From contig CAJNDS010002746.1 of assembly GCA_905221605.1 (NCBI GenBank), forward strand, positions 614,389 through 678,388: a stretch of DNA of 64,000 bases. Reading direction: 5' to 3'. The translations under genes were made by a program, and so were the position numbers. The notes beneath the pieces were generated by a model that was not told the DNA's origin, did not search any database, and worked only from the letters and a program-made list of their open reading frames with translations. The DNA is from Symbiodinium natans. Taxonomy: Eukaryota; Sar; Dinophyceae; Suessiales; Symbiodiniaceae. Positions 20,700 through 29,186 of the stretch are shown piece by piece (within the stretch, counting starts at the first letter, position 1; each line of letters opens with the position of its first letter).

Positions 20700-21165
20700 C
20701 GGGGACCTCCACAAAGTGACTTGACGACAAGAGCATCACCGTTTTCAGAGGCATTGTCTGGCATTGTTGTTCTTAGGGACTAGACGACCCCTAACAGGGA
20801 TTTGTCCACCTCTCACAATCAAGTGAGCCTGTGCTAGCACCCCATGACATTCTGCTAGATCACATAGGTTTTTCAGATGTGGGAACTCCATCTCCAGAGC
20901 CGTCCGCAGGTCAAGAGCCCTTCCTGATGCCGCTGCCACTGCAGTAGAGGTGTCATGCTCACTCTTCCGCTTGGGCTTCTTCTTGACAATCATAGCCTTG
21001 TTCAGATTTGTCTTGCCAATCACACGTCTAGCAGGGACAATCTTCTTGTTGTGAAAAACTCCTCAAGCCATTACCAGTGTCGCAGTCTGCACCTTGTTGA
21101 GCGCCGGTATGTTCTGGCCTTGTGGCAGTTCCTGCAGAGCCATCCAGTCATGGGCTCAGGGCTGC
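20700..21165 (-). pseudogene. Frameshifted coding remnant, possibly of a mobile or repeated gene
   Basis: Minus strand carries three open segments in different frames in order. About 21050-21150 is cysteine/arginine-rich (CRNCHKARTYRRSTRCRLRH then a stop). 20745-21060 contains KKKPKRKSEHDTSTAVAAAS and a long helical stretch. 20690-20770 contains ASENGDALVVKSLCGG. No telomeric repeats interrupt the block. Frame changes without clear splice sites suggest a decayed gene, though short introns cannot be excluded. Confidence 0.45.
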
Positions 21166-21167
21166 AG

Positions 21168-21187
21168 GGTTTATGGTCCATATATGG
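21168..21187 (+). CDS. 20-bp micro-exon before a fold-back intron
   Basis: GCTGCAG|GGTTTATGGTCCATATATGG|gtagtt. It reads VYGPYM plus one base; joined to 21304 this continues GARGTGSAFGGSF with no stop. Confidence 0.45.
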
Positions 21188-21303
21188 GTAGTTCTCTAAA
21201 TTAGGGTCCCGGTTTAGGTGCGTATTTTAAGGGTGCCGTACGATATAGGGGACCCAAAACCCTAATTTAGGAAACTACCCGCATACCTTCATGGGTATTG
21301 TAG
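21188..21303 (+). mobile_element. Fold-back intron (introner-like) family B
   Basis: Left arm 'gtagttctctaaattagggt' is matched inverted near the right end ('accctaatttaggaaactac'). The segment starts GT and ends TTGTAG. A related element occupies 28921-29086 and a decayed one lies near 32436-32590. Confidence 0.7.
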
Positions 21304-21407
21304 GAGCGCGGGGTACAGGATCAGCATTTGGGGGCTCATTCGTCCACAAGGGGGGTTCAAATCTTCCAGTGCCACTTGAAAGCTCAAAGTCTACCCTACA
21401 GGAGGAG
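21304..21407 (+). CDS. Exon downstream of family B intron
   Basis: Phase 1 start; reads ARGTGSAFGGSFVHKGGSNL then PVPLESSKSTLQEE before TTTAGGG repeats. All three plus frames are open over part of it; this frame is chosen because it is the one that joins the micro-exon at 21168. Confidence 0.5.
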
Positions 21408-21688
21408 GGTTTAGGGTTTAGGGTTTGGCCGACTTAGCTAATACAGCATGACAAAAGACAACAGTCATCCCCCACCCCCCCCCCGCCCCGAAAAAATTGT
21501 AGGTTTTTAGGGGTGTAGGGTTTGGGCAACACCCAGGCATACTAATCCCTAAACCAGGTTCGGGTTTTGGTTTAGGGTTGGAGTTTGGGGTTTGGGGTTT
21601 AGGGTTTAGGCCTACCAAAAGCCCAAAACCCTAAACCCCCGAAAGCTAAACCCTGAACCCTAAACCCCTGAAACCCTGAAGAGTTTGC

Positions 21689-21736
21689 CTTTTCATCCAC
21701 ATCCTCGCTGGCGTGCCACGTGCCGTCCCGGCGCTC
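21689..21736 (-). CDS. Internal exon (ERRDGTWHASEDVDEK)
   Basis: Minus strand: CCTTGAG|GAG acceptor, 16 codons ERRDGTWHASEDVDEK, then AAG|gcaaac (GC donor). A further minus-strand open island at about 21815-21920 reads AWKASSNWSFRSQPGACLRQ. Confidence 0.5.
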
Positions 21737-22094
21737 CTCAAGGTTCGTGGGAGGCTTCGGGTTTAGAGCCGAGGGCTTAGGAACCCTAAACCCTAAACTC
21801 CAAACCCTAAACCCTAAACCCTGAAGGCTTTCGGGCTTGAGGGCTGTAAATCTGTCCAGTTGACGGAGGCAGGCTCCGGGTTGAGATCTGAAACTCCAAT
21901 TAGACGACGCCTTCCATGCTTGAGACCCTAAACTCGAAACGCTAAACCCTAAACCCTTAACTCCAAACCCTAAACCCCAAACCCCAAACCCCAAACCCCA
22001 AACCCTAAGCCCTAAGCCCTAAACCCTAAACCCTAAACCGGGGGGGGGGGGGGGGGGGGCTTTCACATGAGCGAGAACTTCGGGTGCTGCATAG

Positions 22095-22222
22095 TTTTGT
22101 CCGACCGTTTTAACCCCAAGCCCTGAAGCCGAAGAACGACCCTGGAGGCCCTTAAAAGCCGTAAGAACCCCAAAGGCCCGAAGAAGTCGAAGAGCTCAAC
22201 AAAAAAGACAAGAACGTCGGCC
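22095..22222 (+). CDS. Possible exon, lysine-rich
   Basis: Plus strand open stretch TTLEALKSRKNPKGPKKSKS followed by basic residues. It ends in CCCTAAA repeats; borders not identified. Confidence 0.35.
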
Positions 22223-22304
22223 CTAAACCCTGCATGCAAACCCGAAACCCGAAACCCGGAACCCCAAACCCTAAACCCTAGACTCTAAACTCTAACGAAC
22301 CCTG

Positions 22305-22381
22305 AGGCCCAAGCAAAGGACCAGAAGCAGCTCAATGAGGTGCTGCTTACCGGGGCAGCTGGGAGCTTGAGTTCCTCGTGA
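22305..22381 (+). CDS. Possible C-terminal exon (AQAKDQKQLNEVLLTGAAGS...)
   Basis: Plus strand reads EAQAKDQKQLNEVLLTGAAG then SLSSS and TGA. The minus strand offers two short GT-bounded segments (ELKLPAAP before gtaagc). Strand not resolved. Confidence 0.35.
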
Positions 22382-22551
22382 GGGGCTCAGAGGGTTTAGA
22401 GGTTTAGAGGTATAGGGGCCTATTCGGGTTTACTTTAGGAGGTTTAGAGGTCTGTTAGGGTTTAGGGTTTGGGTTTTAGGGGTTCAAACGAGTTAAAGAG
22501 GTTAAGGGGTGAAAGGGTTTTTAGGGTTCTGAGGGTTCTTCGGATACTTAC

Positions 22552-22600
22552 TTCTTTCTTGGGGCGCTTTGGGTCAGGGTCGGGCCAGGGCTGCCAGAAT
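22552..22600 (-). CDS. Internal exon with strong GT-AG borders (FWQPWPDPDPKRPKKE)
   Basis: Minus strand: a pyrimidine-rich tract ending TTTCTGGCAG, one base plus 16 codons FWQPWPDPDPKRPKKE, then gtaagtat, a near-perfect donor. One of the clearest exons in the window. Proline/lysine-rich; family unknown. Confidence 0.65.
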
Positions 22601-22752
22601 CTGCCAGAAACAGTTTAAGCAAGCGGACCACCAGCACCCCGAACCCACCGCGACCCCACCACCTGTACCAGCCCTAAACCCTAAACCCTAAACCCCAAAC
22701 CCTGAACCCCCCTTCAATATATGGAAGTTCCATCCTGCTGACATATCTCCAG

Positions 22753-22866
22753 GCTCCCGTCTTTGCGAATGTGCATGGGAGGGGTGTCTGGGTTCAATTT
22801 GAACTTTCGCCCTTGCGTCCGTCATGCGTCCGCCACATTCCTTTCTCTTACAACCACGAGAACTAA
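22753..22866 (+). CDS. C-terminal exon, 37 codons and TAA
   Basis: Plus strand: CATATCTCCAG|GCT acceptor, then APVFANVHGRGVWVQFELSP and a further 17 residues to TAA. The minus strand also carries a 68-codon ORF here, so strand is tentative; the acceptor favours plus. Confidence 0.4.
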   Translation, partial: APVFANVHGRGVWVQFELSPLRPSCVRHIPFSYNHEN

Positions 22867-22959
22867 ATTCTAGGTCTTCCTCAACGATGCACATTGCAAG
22901 TGTTCATGGGAATGTTCCAATCGAACCCCACAATCTTACTCACATCCAAACCGGGTAGG

Positions 22960-23040
22960 GTTTCTTAGGGTAGTTACACACGGCCTATATTAAGAGGCCC
23001 TTAACCGTGGAACGCCACGTAACTTTCCTTAGAGGGCTTA
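22960..23040. repeat. Imperfect palindromic element
   Basis: 'cttagggtagttac' near 22972 is echoed inverted by 'gtaactttccttag' near 23020. Size and shape resemble the fold-back introns, but I could not place flanking exons. Confidence 0.45.
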
Positions 23041-23305
23041 GGTGTAGTCTAGTCTAGCAGTTCGGTTGTTTCAGTTAGGCTTGGGGTTTCAGGGTTCGCT
23101 TGGGAGTTTGCGAGATCCCTCTTTAGGGTCTTAAGGCCTTTGTTACAGGTTTGAGAGTTGAGCGTCTTTTCGGTTCTGTAAACCCTAAACCCTAAACCCA
23201 GACCCTGAAAACCCTAACCCTAAAACCCGAAACCCTAAACCCCCTAAACCCTAGTAAACCCTAAACCCTAACCCTAAACCCTAAACCCTAAACCCTAAAC
23301 CCTAC

Positions 23306-23371
23306 AGAATTCAGAGGGGCCAGGGTCAGTGGCGCCTCCAGCTTCTGCGAGAGGCTCTCTGCGAGCTGCCT
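23306..23371 (-). CDS. Internal exon (RQLAESLSQKLEAPLTLAPL)
   Basis: Minus strand: GTGCAAG acceptor, then RQLAESLSQKLEAPLTLAPL. Helical, possibly coiled coil. Flanked by CCCTAAA on the left and TTTAGGG on the right. Confidence 0.45.
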
Positions 23372-23514
23372 CTTGCACGTGAGCTGTTTAGGGTTTAGGG
23401 TTTAGGGTGTAGGGTGTAGGGTTTAGGGTTTAGGGTTTAGGGTTTAGCGGAGATTAGGGTTTCACGTCCGCAGGTCAGTTAAACCCTAAACCCTAAAAAC
23501 CGATCTCAAATGTC

Positions 23515-23576
23515 CGAAAGACAAGAGAAACACCAATGAGCCCCTCATGATTCTCAAGAGCAAGCGTTGCGCGGCT
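23515..23576 (+). CDS. Internal exon (DKRNTNEPLMILKSKRCA)
   Basis: Plus strand: CCGAAAG acceptor, open DKRNTNEPLMILKSKRCA, running into TTTAGGG repeats. Donor not clear. Another small plus island at 23668-23705 reads SHSDNFRNSYN. Confidence 0.4.
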
Positions 23577-23787
23577 AGGGTTTAGTCCATACAGTTCAAA
23601 GCTGAGATGGGATTTAGGGTTTAGGGGTACGGCTTAGGGCTTAGGGTTTAGGAGTTTCGGTGTGTCCAAGTCGCACAGCGACAACTTCCGAAACTCTTAC
23701 AACCCGAACCCTAAACCCTAAACCCTAAATCCCGCCCATAAACGCTAACCCTGAACCCTAAACTCTAAACCCCTCAACCCCTCTTGG

Positions 23788-23848
23788 ATGCCAAGGTGCT
23801 GCGCGAAGCTTTCAACCAAGCCGCCGCGATATTTCGGCAGCCTCCGAG
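23788..23848 (+). CDS. Internal exon (VLREAFNQAAAIFRQPP)
   Basis: Plus strand: GCCAAG|GTG acceptor, VLREAFNQAAAIFRQPP, then gaaccc as a possible GA donor. CCCTAAA tracts on both sides, an exception to the usual inverted flanking. Confidence 0.45.
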
Positions 23849-24002
23849 GAACCCTAAACCCTAAACCCTAAACCCTAGAGCCTAACCCTAAACCCTAAAC
23901 CCTAAACCCTAAACCCTAAACCCTAAACCCTAAACCCTAAACCCTAAACCCTAAACCCTAAACCCTAAACCCTAAACCCTGAACCGGACTTGTTCTTGAA
24001 AG

Positions 24003-24050
24003 GGACACGGGCATGTTGGGTCTCCTGGGGATCCTGTGAGTTGGGCTACT
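24003..24050 (+). CDS. Internal exon (GHGHVGSPGDPVSWAT)
   Basis: Plus strand: TTCTTGAAAG|G acceptor, 16 codons GHGHVGSPGDPVSWAT, then gtaaac (GT donor). Confidence 0.5.
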
Positions 24051-24250
24051 GTAAACCTTAGACCTCTTCAGGGTTTAGGGTTTAGGGTTTAGGGTTTACC
24101 TTAGACCCTGAAGCAGGATCGGGTTGAGGGGTTATGGGGTTTAAGGTTGAGGGTTTAGGGCTTGGGCCGGTACAAGTAGTTTCTATACTCAACCCTCCAG
24201 AATGGATCGCGTTGAGGGTAGAAAATGGGGTTTAGGGTTGTTAACCCTCT

Positions 24251-24402
24251 AGAACTTGCGGCAAGAAAGGATTGGTTGCTGTGTCCACAGGTTCAGGCGT
24301 ACTGTGGGCCTTCTTCGGGCCGTTGGACGTGGGAACGCAGTCCGGGCCCAACTCCCCGCAGGGGAGGCAATCTCAATTTCAATTCTGGGCCAATCAAACC
24401 TA
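24251..24402 (+). CDS. Exon of about 50 codons, glycine/aromatic-rich
   Basis: Plus strand: CCTCTAG acceptor, then CGKKGLVAVSTGSGVLWAFF and GPLDVGTQSGPNSPQGRQSQ, ending near a TAA. A second plus frame is open for 67 codons. The chosen frame has the better hydrophobic pattern. Family unknown. Confidence 0.45.
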
Positions 24403-24479
24403 AAAACCCTGACACCCGCAAACCCTAAACCCTAAACCCTAAACCCTAAACCTCAAACCCTAAACCCCAAGCCCCAAAC

Positions 24480-25040
24480 ACCAACCTTGAGACCGGAGAA
24501 AGAAAAAAACAAAGGCGCAACGTCTCATCCACTGACTAAACCTGCTTTGGCCCCCTCATAGTACATGGAAACGATATTGAATGCAGCATATGTTCATGCA
24601 TTGTAAATTCATTCAAGAAGTGCAAGTGCATTGGTAAAAAGATTCGAAGAAAAATCATTTTACTTAAACAACGAGGCCATCTTTATGCTACTATTCTAGG
24701 GGCATTCAATACTATTGATTTCGTATTATCTTCACATGCATAGCTTGCTTTACGGGGCACATTTATGCCGCCCCCTCCCCCCCCCCCCCCCCCGGCCCCA
24801 AAAAGAAAAGCGGAGCCTCACTACTCTTCGCATTCCTGAATTATGACTTTAATGCAAGTTATGAAGACTCTTCACACTAGTCATGCTCACAGAGGTTCAC
24901 ATTATCTTAAAGATGTTAGCAACAATGATAGTACTAGAACGATGGCTGGTATGAACAGTATGAGTAGCACTACACATATTTACACTATTCATGATATTCA
25001 TAATATCTAGTAGTACTGCACATAAGATGAATAAATACCC
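24480..25040. other. AT-rich island with a 60-codon ORF
   Basis: Base composition shifts sharply to AT. A plus-strand frame from about 24560 to the stop at 24741-24743 is open and reads, in part, CIGKKIRRKIILLKQRGHLY. A poly-C run at 24771-24795 interrupts the island. Similar AT-rich islands occur at 34.74-35.02 and 40.0-41.03 kb. Likely inserted or of different origin; not identified. Confidence 0.5.
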
Positions 25041-25140
25041 CAAACCTCAGACCTCCAAAAGCCACAGCCCCCCCTGCGCCCTAAAGCCCTAAAGCCCTAA
25101 ACCCTAAACCCTAAACCCTAAACCGAAAAACTTCCAGGGG

Positions 25141-25191
25141 TCACCTCTCGGCCAACTCGGTATTCTGCTCGAGAGCTCGCAGCAGCGCGGC
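25141..25191 (-). CDS. C-terminal exon (AALLRALEQNTELAER, TGA)
   Basis: Minus strand: TGGGCGCAG|GCC acceptor, 16 codons AALLRALEQNTELAER and TGA. Helical. CCCTAAA left, TTTAGGG right. Confidence 0.5.
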   Translation of the reverse strand, partial: AALLRALEQNTELAER

Positions 25192-25289
25192 CTGCGCCCA
25201 GAAGAACCCAACAGAACCCAACTTACTTAAGGGTTTAAGGTTTAGGGTTTAGGGTTTAGGGTTTAGGGTTTAGGGTTGACAAACATCGC

Positions 25290-25369
25290 GCTTCTCGGCG
25301 CAGGTTGCTCACGACGAACTTCACCGAAGTTCCTTTCCTCGGGGCCTTCCTCGACTCCCAGACGCCAGG
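25290..25369 (+). CDS. Internal exon (NFTEVPFLGAFLDSQTP)
   Basis: Plus strand: GGCGCAG|G acceptor, LLTTNFTEVPFLGAFLDSQT and a GT donor (gtatgg). The next intron contains a palindromic element with the arm 'ctgacagtcctt' at about 25405-25462. Confidence 0.5.
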
Positions 25370-25404
25370 GTATGGCTTAGGTTGGGATGTCTCCCGCCTT
25401 ATAC

Positions 25405-25462
25405 TGACAGTCCTTAATAGGGATTGTAGTACCAATATAATCCCTACGAAGGACTGTCAGCA
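25405..25462. mobile_element. Short fold-back element
   Basis: 'ctgacagtccttaatagggat' at the left is mirrored by 'atccctacgaaggactgtcag' at the right, total about 57 bp. It lies just after the exon at 25290. Confidence 0.65.
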
Positions 25463-25511
25463 AAACGGGGAACATCGCAAGGTTTAGGGTTTACACAGCT
25501 TAGGAAGGGAA

Positions 25512-25742
25512 TTGAAGGTCCTCAACACAAGGAGCTCTGAGACAAGGGCCACAGGAAAATCACACCCAACAAAAAAACCCACAACACCAACAATCTCTAC
25601 CAAATATTATACTCTCGGCCCTAAACGCCCACACAACAGGTCCCCTAGGATGCTTGTCGACTGCAACTTGGGCGCCAGGACCTCTCCGGGCCTTTGCGTT
25701 CTTACTAAGTTCTTACTCGCATCTGCTGTTGCAAGACCCTAA
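25512..25742 (+). CDS. Possible exon/ORF, threonine-rich then mixed
   Basis: Plus-strand ORF of 76 codons from ATG with a threonine/lysine-rich first half and LVDCNLGARTSPGLCVLTKF later. No telomeric repeats inside. Could be a single-exon start or chance. Confidence 0.3.
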   Translation: MKVLNTRSSETRATGKSHPTKKPTTPTISTKYYTLGPKRPHNRSPRMLVDCNLGARTSPGLCVLTKFLLASAVARP

Positions 25743-26051
25743 ACCCTATTCAAGCCTTAGTTGCTGAGCTCATGAGCCCCAGTTCTACAGGGGGATTATG
25801 GTATCCCAGAAAGTGTAAAGAGTACTCATTCAGCTACTAAGAAGCCCTAAACCCTACACCCCGGTCACTGGACCATCCTGGAGTGCGCCGCGCCGCTGTT
25901 TCTAGGGTTTAGGGTTTAGGGTTTAGGGTTTAGGGTTTAGGGTTTAGGGTTTAGGGTTTAGGGTTTTACATGTCCCTTATATTAGGATGGGCCCAATGCC
26001 CTATACAAATTAAGGGCCCATACATTAGAACCCTTTAAAGAGACTGTAGGA

Positions 26052-26145
26052 GGCGGAGGAACCCTGCGACAGCCCTACCGCCTAATCATCTCCACCAAAA
26101 GTCAAAAATATGTCCAACTTGAGCTGCCCTTTCGGGTCATTTGGG
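26052..26145 (+). CDS. Internal exon (PYRLIISTKSQKYVQLELPF)
   Basis: Plus strand: GACTGTAG|GAGGC acceptor, then GGGTLRQ and PYRLIISTKSQKYVQLELPF with beta-strand character. Donor probably gtcatt. Confidence 0.5.
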
Positions 26146-26232
26146 TTTGGGGTGTAGGGTGTAGGGCTTGGGGTTTAGGGTTAAGGGTTTAGGGGCGTAG
26201 GGCTTATAGGCTTAGAGTCCTAATATCTGCAG

Positions 26233-26287
26233 GTCCATCGAGCAAGCACGAGACAGCCAGGCAGAACCAGAAGAGCAATATACCCGA
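26233..26287 (+). CDS. Internal exon (SIEQARDSQAEPEEQYTR)
   Basis: Plus strand: TATCTGCAG|G acceptor, 18 codons SIEQARDSQAEPEEQYTR, then CCCTAAA-type repeats. Donor not clear. Acidic, hydrophilic. Confidence 0.5.
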
Positions 26288-26404
26288 AACCCTAAACCCT
26301 AAACCCAAAACCCGAAACCCTAAACCCTAAACCCTGAACCCTAAACCCTAAACCCTAAACCCTAAACCCGAAACCCTAAACCCTGTATGTAAGATTTACT
26401 AGTG

Positions 26405-26500
26405 CTCCCCTGAGAACCAGCGGACGACTTTCGATCATCCACCGGGGGTCTGTGTATATGAACAAAGGTCCAACATGCTTCCTCATTTGACCATCTTGAG
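26405..26500 (+). CDS. Exon open in two plus frames
   Basis: Plus strand after CCCTGAG: one frame reads TSGRLSIIHRGSVYMNKGPT to a TGA, the other NQRTTFDHPPGVCVYEQRSN without a stop. Flanked by CCCTAAA and TTTAGGG tracts. Confidence 0.4.
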
Positions 26501-26606
26501 GGTTCAGGGCTTAGGGCTTAGGGCTTAGGGTTTAGGGTTTAGGGTTTAGGGTTTAGGGTTTAGGGTTTAGGGTTTAGGGTCTAGGGTTTAGGGTTTAGGG
26601 CTACCT

Positions 26607-26698
26607 GCAGCCCAAGCCCTGTACAACTGCAACTGGCAGCGGCTGACCAAGGCAGGGTTGGCCGAGAGCTCCGTCGGCGGCACCAGGCGTGCCTGGAG
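26607..26698 (+). CDS. Internal exon (QALYNCNWQRLTKAGLAESS...)
   Basis: Plus strand: TACCTGCAG|CC acceptor (phase 1), then QALYNCNWQRLTKAGLAESS and VGGTRRAW. Clear protein-like composition. Confidence 0.55.
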
Positions 26699-26699
26699 G

Positions 26700-27180
26700 G
26701 CTTAGAAGTTGGGGGTTTAGGGTTTAGGGTCTAGGGTTCAGGGTTTAGGCTTAGGGCTTAAGGAGGTTTTAGGGTTGAGGGTTTAGGGTTCAGTCTAGGT
26801 ACGGGAAGAGTTTAGGGTTTAGGGGTTTGGGTTTAAGGCTTAGTCCAGGCAAGATAAGGTTTGAGGGCTTACGGTTTAGCATTTAGGGTTAAGGGTTTAG
26901 GGTGTAGGGTGTGGGGTTTAGAGTTTAGTGTTTAGGGTGTGGGAGTTAGGGTTTAGGGTTAGTCCAGGTAAGATAAGGTTTTAGGATTTTGGGGTTATGG
27001 TGTCGTGTTTTGTTAGGGTTTAGCGTGTAGTCTAATTTGGTAGGATAAGGTTTAGGGTTTAGGGGTTAGGATGTAAGGGCTTAGGGGCTGGCTGCTTTCG
27101 AGGGAAAGGAAGTATAAACCCTGACGGCAACAACGAAGCTGCAAGCTTTCGCCAAAATTCTTCCTACACCCTCAACCCTA
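26700..27180. other. Degenerate TTTAGGG stretch
   Basis: Mostly decayed repeats with a small plus-strand open island at about 27112-27165 (NPDGNNEAASFRQNSSY). Confidence 0.5.
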
Positions 27181-27299
27181 AACCGTAAACTCTAAACCCT
27201 AAACCCTAAACAAAACTTCCTCAGCGCGCCATAACAGTAACCACTACACCTCAATCAACAAATCCCAAACCCCGCAGAACAGTGTGAGTGGCGACTTAC

Positions 27300-27353
27300 T
27301 GTTTCAACCAGAGCAGGCTGAGCTTTGACATTCGTACACAAAATAAGAGTATC
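27300..27353 (-). CDS. Internal exon with strong donor (DTLILCTNVKAQPALVET)
   Basis: Minus strand: TTTCGAG|G acceptor, 18 codons DTLILCTNVKAQPALVET, then gtaagtcg, a near-perfect donor. The plus strand is also open in places. Confidence 0.5.
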
Positions 27354-27680
27354 CTCGAAAGTTTAGGGTTTTAGGGTTTAAGGGTGTATTGGGCTTAGGG
27401 CATAGGGTGCCCTGATTCAGGGTTGTACGGGATCGTGATTTTGGGGTTCGGGGTGTTTCGGGGGTTCTGTTGGGCTTTAGGCATGAAGGGCTTAGGGAGT
27501 TTATAGGGTTGAGGGCCGGCCTAAAACCCGAAACCCCAAACTCCTTAACCCCAAAACCCTAAACCCTGTAAACCCTGTAAACCCTATAAACTCTACAAAC
27601 CCTATAAACCCTGTAAACCCCAGAGACCCAAATATCAGCCTAAACCCTAAACCCTAAACCCTAAACCCTGCGCCCTCAAC

Positions 27681-27745
27681 CTGTGCGGCCGGCGTGCGAG
27701 CAACTGTCCAGTCAGCGCTGGATCGTCACTCGGCAGTAGCCACAC
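27681..27745 (-). CDS. Internal exon (VWLLPSDDPALTGQLLARRP...)
   Basis: Minus strand: ACTCCAG|GTG acceptor, 21 codons starting VWLLPSDDPALTGQLLARRP, then gttgag (GT donor). Flanked by CCCTAAA and TTTAGGG. Confidence 0.55.
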
Positions 27746-27889
27746 CTGGAGTGATGATAACTGGTGTAGGGTTTAGGGTTAGGGCTTTAGGCTTTAGGCT
27801 TTAGGCCTTAGGGTTTAGGGTTTAGGGTTTTAGGGTTTTAGGGTTTAGGGTTTGGGGTTTAGGGTTAGGGCTTAGGTTTAAGGGTTCAG

Positions 27890-28080
27890 GGTAGGGGAGA
27901 CCCGCAACGCACATAGGCCTTTTGCTTCATCCACAGCACCCTGGGTCACGGAGTCCGGGATGCTCAGGTGACGCAAGTGTGTCAGCCCAGACTCATAAGC
28001 CCAACGTTGTTGGGTCACAGAGTCCGGGATTGTTATGTTTGCCAGGGAGCCACAACCTTGAAAGACGAGATCCTCATCCC
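27890..28080 (-). CDS. BspA-type leucine-rich repeat segment
   Basis: Minus strand, open for about 60 codons. It contains two tandem motifs, GCGSLANITIPDSVTQ and LTHLRHLSIPDSVTQGAVDE, spaced about 24 residues. This matches the pattern of BspA/LRR_5 repeats (GC.SL..ITIPDSVT.IG..AF). BspA-type repeats are common in large protist gene families and mediate binding or adhesion. The second repeat is degenerate. The plus strand is open but has no such pattern. Splice borders not determined; a GC donor near 27940 is possible. Confidence 0.7.
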
Positions 28081-28481
28081 TAGACCCTTGACCCGAAAAC
28101 CTGAAGCCCTAGACCCTGCTTCATACATCATCGAAGCGTCTGCGAGCCCGCGACACTAGGTAGCCCAGGCAAAACGATGCCAACTTCAGGAAGTCTTTAT
28201 TATAATTCCTGGACTTTTATAGCCTGCACCCAAAAACAACATGAACCACCGGAAAAAAATGGGAAAACAATCCTTTTTTCCTCGTGTTCGGCTTGAGTTC
28301 TTGCTAGAGGGGAAATAGCTGAACCTCTAAACCCGTAAGCGCTGAAGCCCCCCCCCAACTCCCAAACCGCCCAAAACCCCGAAACCCCTCCACGCGATAG
28401 AAACTAGATCAACCAGAGGGGTACCAAAACTACACCCTAAACCCTAAACCCTAAACCCTAAACCCTAAACCCTAAACTCCA

Positions 28482-28543
28482 GGGCGAAGCATGAGCGACG
28501 ACTGGGCCCCGCACCGAGCGCGAGCCGGTTAGCAGCTCCTCGG
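28482..28543 (-). CDS. Internal exon (EELLTGSRSVRGPVVAHASP)
   Basis: Minus strand: CACACAAG acceptor, then EELLTGSRSVRGPVVAHASP. It lies upstream of the LRR segment on the same strand. Inverted telomeric flanks. Confidence 0.45.
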
Positions 28544-28901
28544 CTTGTGTGAAAAGATTGGGCTTTAGGGTTTAGAGGGTTGGGGATTAGGGTTTAGGGT
28601 TTAGGATTTGGGGTTTAGGGTTTAGGGCTTAGGGTTTAGGGATTTGGGTTTGGGGATTTGGGTTTGGGGTTTAGGATCTAGGATTTAGTGTTCGGAGTTT
28701 TGGTATAGGGTTTGAGGCTTAGGGCAATTATGGGTGCTCGGGTTGGGGTCAGGGTAAAGGGTTTGGGGTCCAGGGTACAAGTACACTAAACCCTAAACCC
28801 TAAACCCTAAACCCTAAACCCTAAACCCTAAACCCTAAACCCTAAACCCTAAACCCTAAACCCTAAACCCTGAACCCTGAATCCTAAACCCAAATCTCAA
28901 A

Positions 28902-28920
28902 GCCCTTTGCCTTGTTATGG
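28902..28920 (+). CDS. 19-bp micro-exon before a fold-back intron
   Basis: TCTCAAAG|CCCTTTGCCTTGTTATGG|gtcgtc. It reads LCLVM plus one base and joins in phase to the exon at 29087. Confidence 0.4.
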
Positions 28921-29086
28921 GTCGTCTCTAAACTAGGGCGAGGGTCCCGTTTTTCGTTTGGGGTCCTTAAGGGTTTAGGTTTAGGGGTTTAGGATTTGGG
29001 GGTTTATAGGGTGTAGGGCTTAGGGCTGAAAATTTCGGGTTGGCCAAAACAACTGACCCAGGTTTAGAGAAATACCCGCATGGCAG
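28921..29086 (+). mobile_element. Fold-back intron (introner-like) family B, copy 2
   Basis: Left arm 'gtcgtctctaaactagg' is mirrored near the right end by 'ggtttagagaaatac'. Starts GT, ends ATGGCAG. The core holds decayed TTTAGGG. Excision joins ATGG to GCAATCG in frame. Confidence 0.65.
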
Positions 29087-29150
29087 GCAATCGACAATGC
29101 CTATGCCCCAAACTTGACGGGATAACATTTCCTCTTGACACATCCTCCCG
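29087..29150 (+). CDS. Exon with GTAAG donor downstream of family B intron
   Basis: Phase 1: NRQCLCPKLDGITFPLDTSS, then CG|gtaagagt. Both borders are good. Confidence 0.6.
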
Positions 29151-29186
29151 GTAAGAGTACCTTGAGCTGCATGTTAGTGACCCGTG

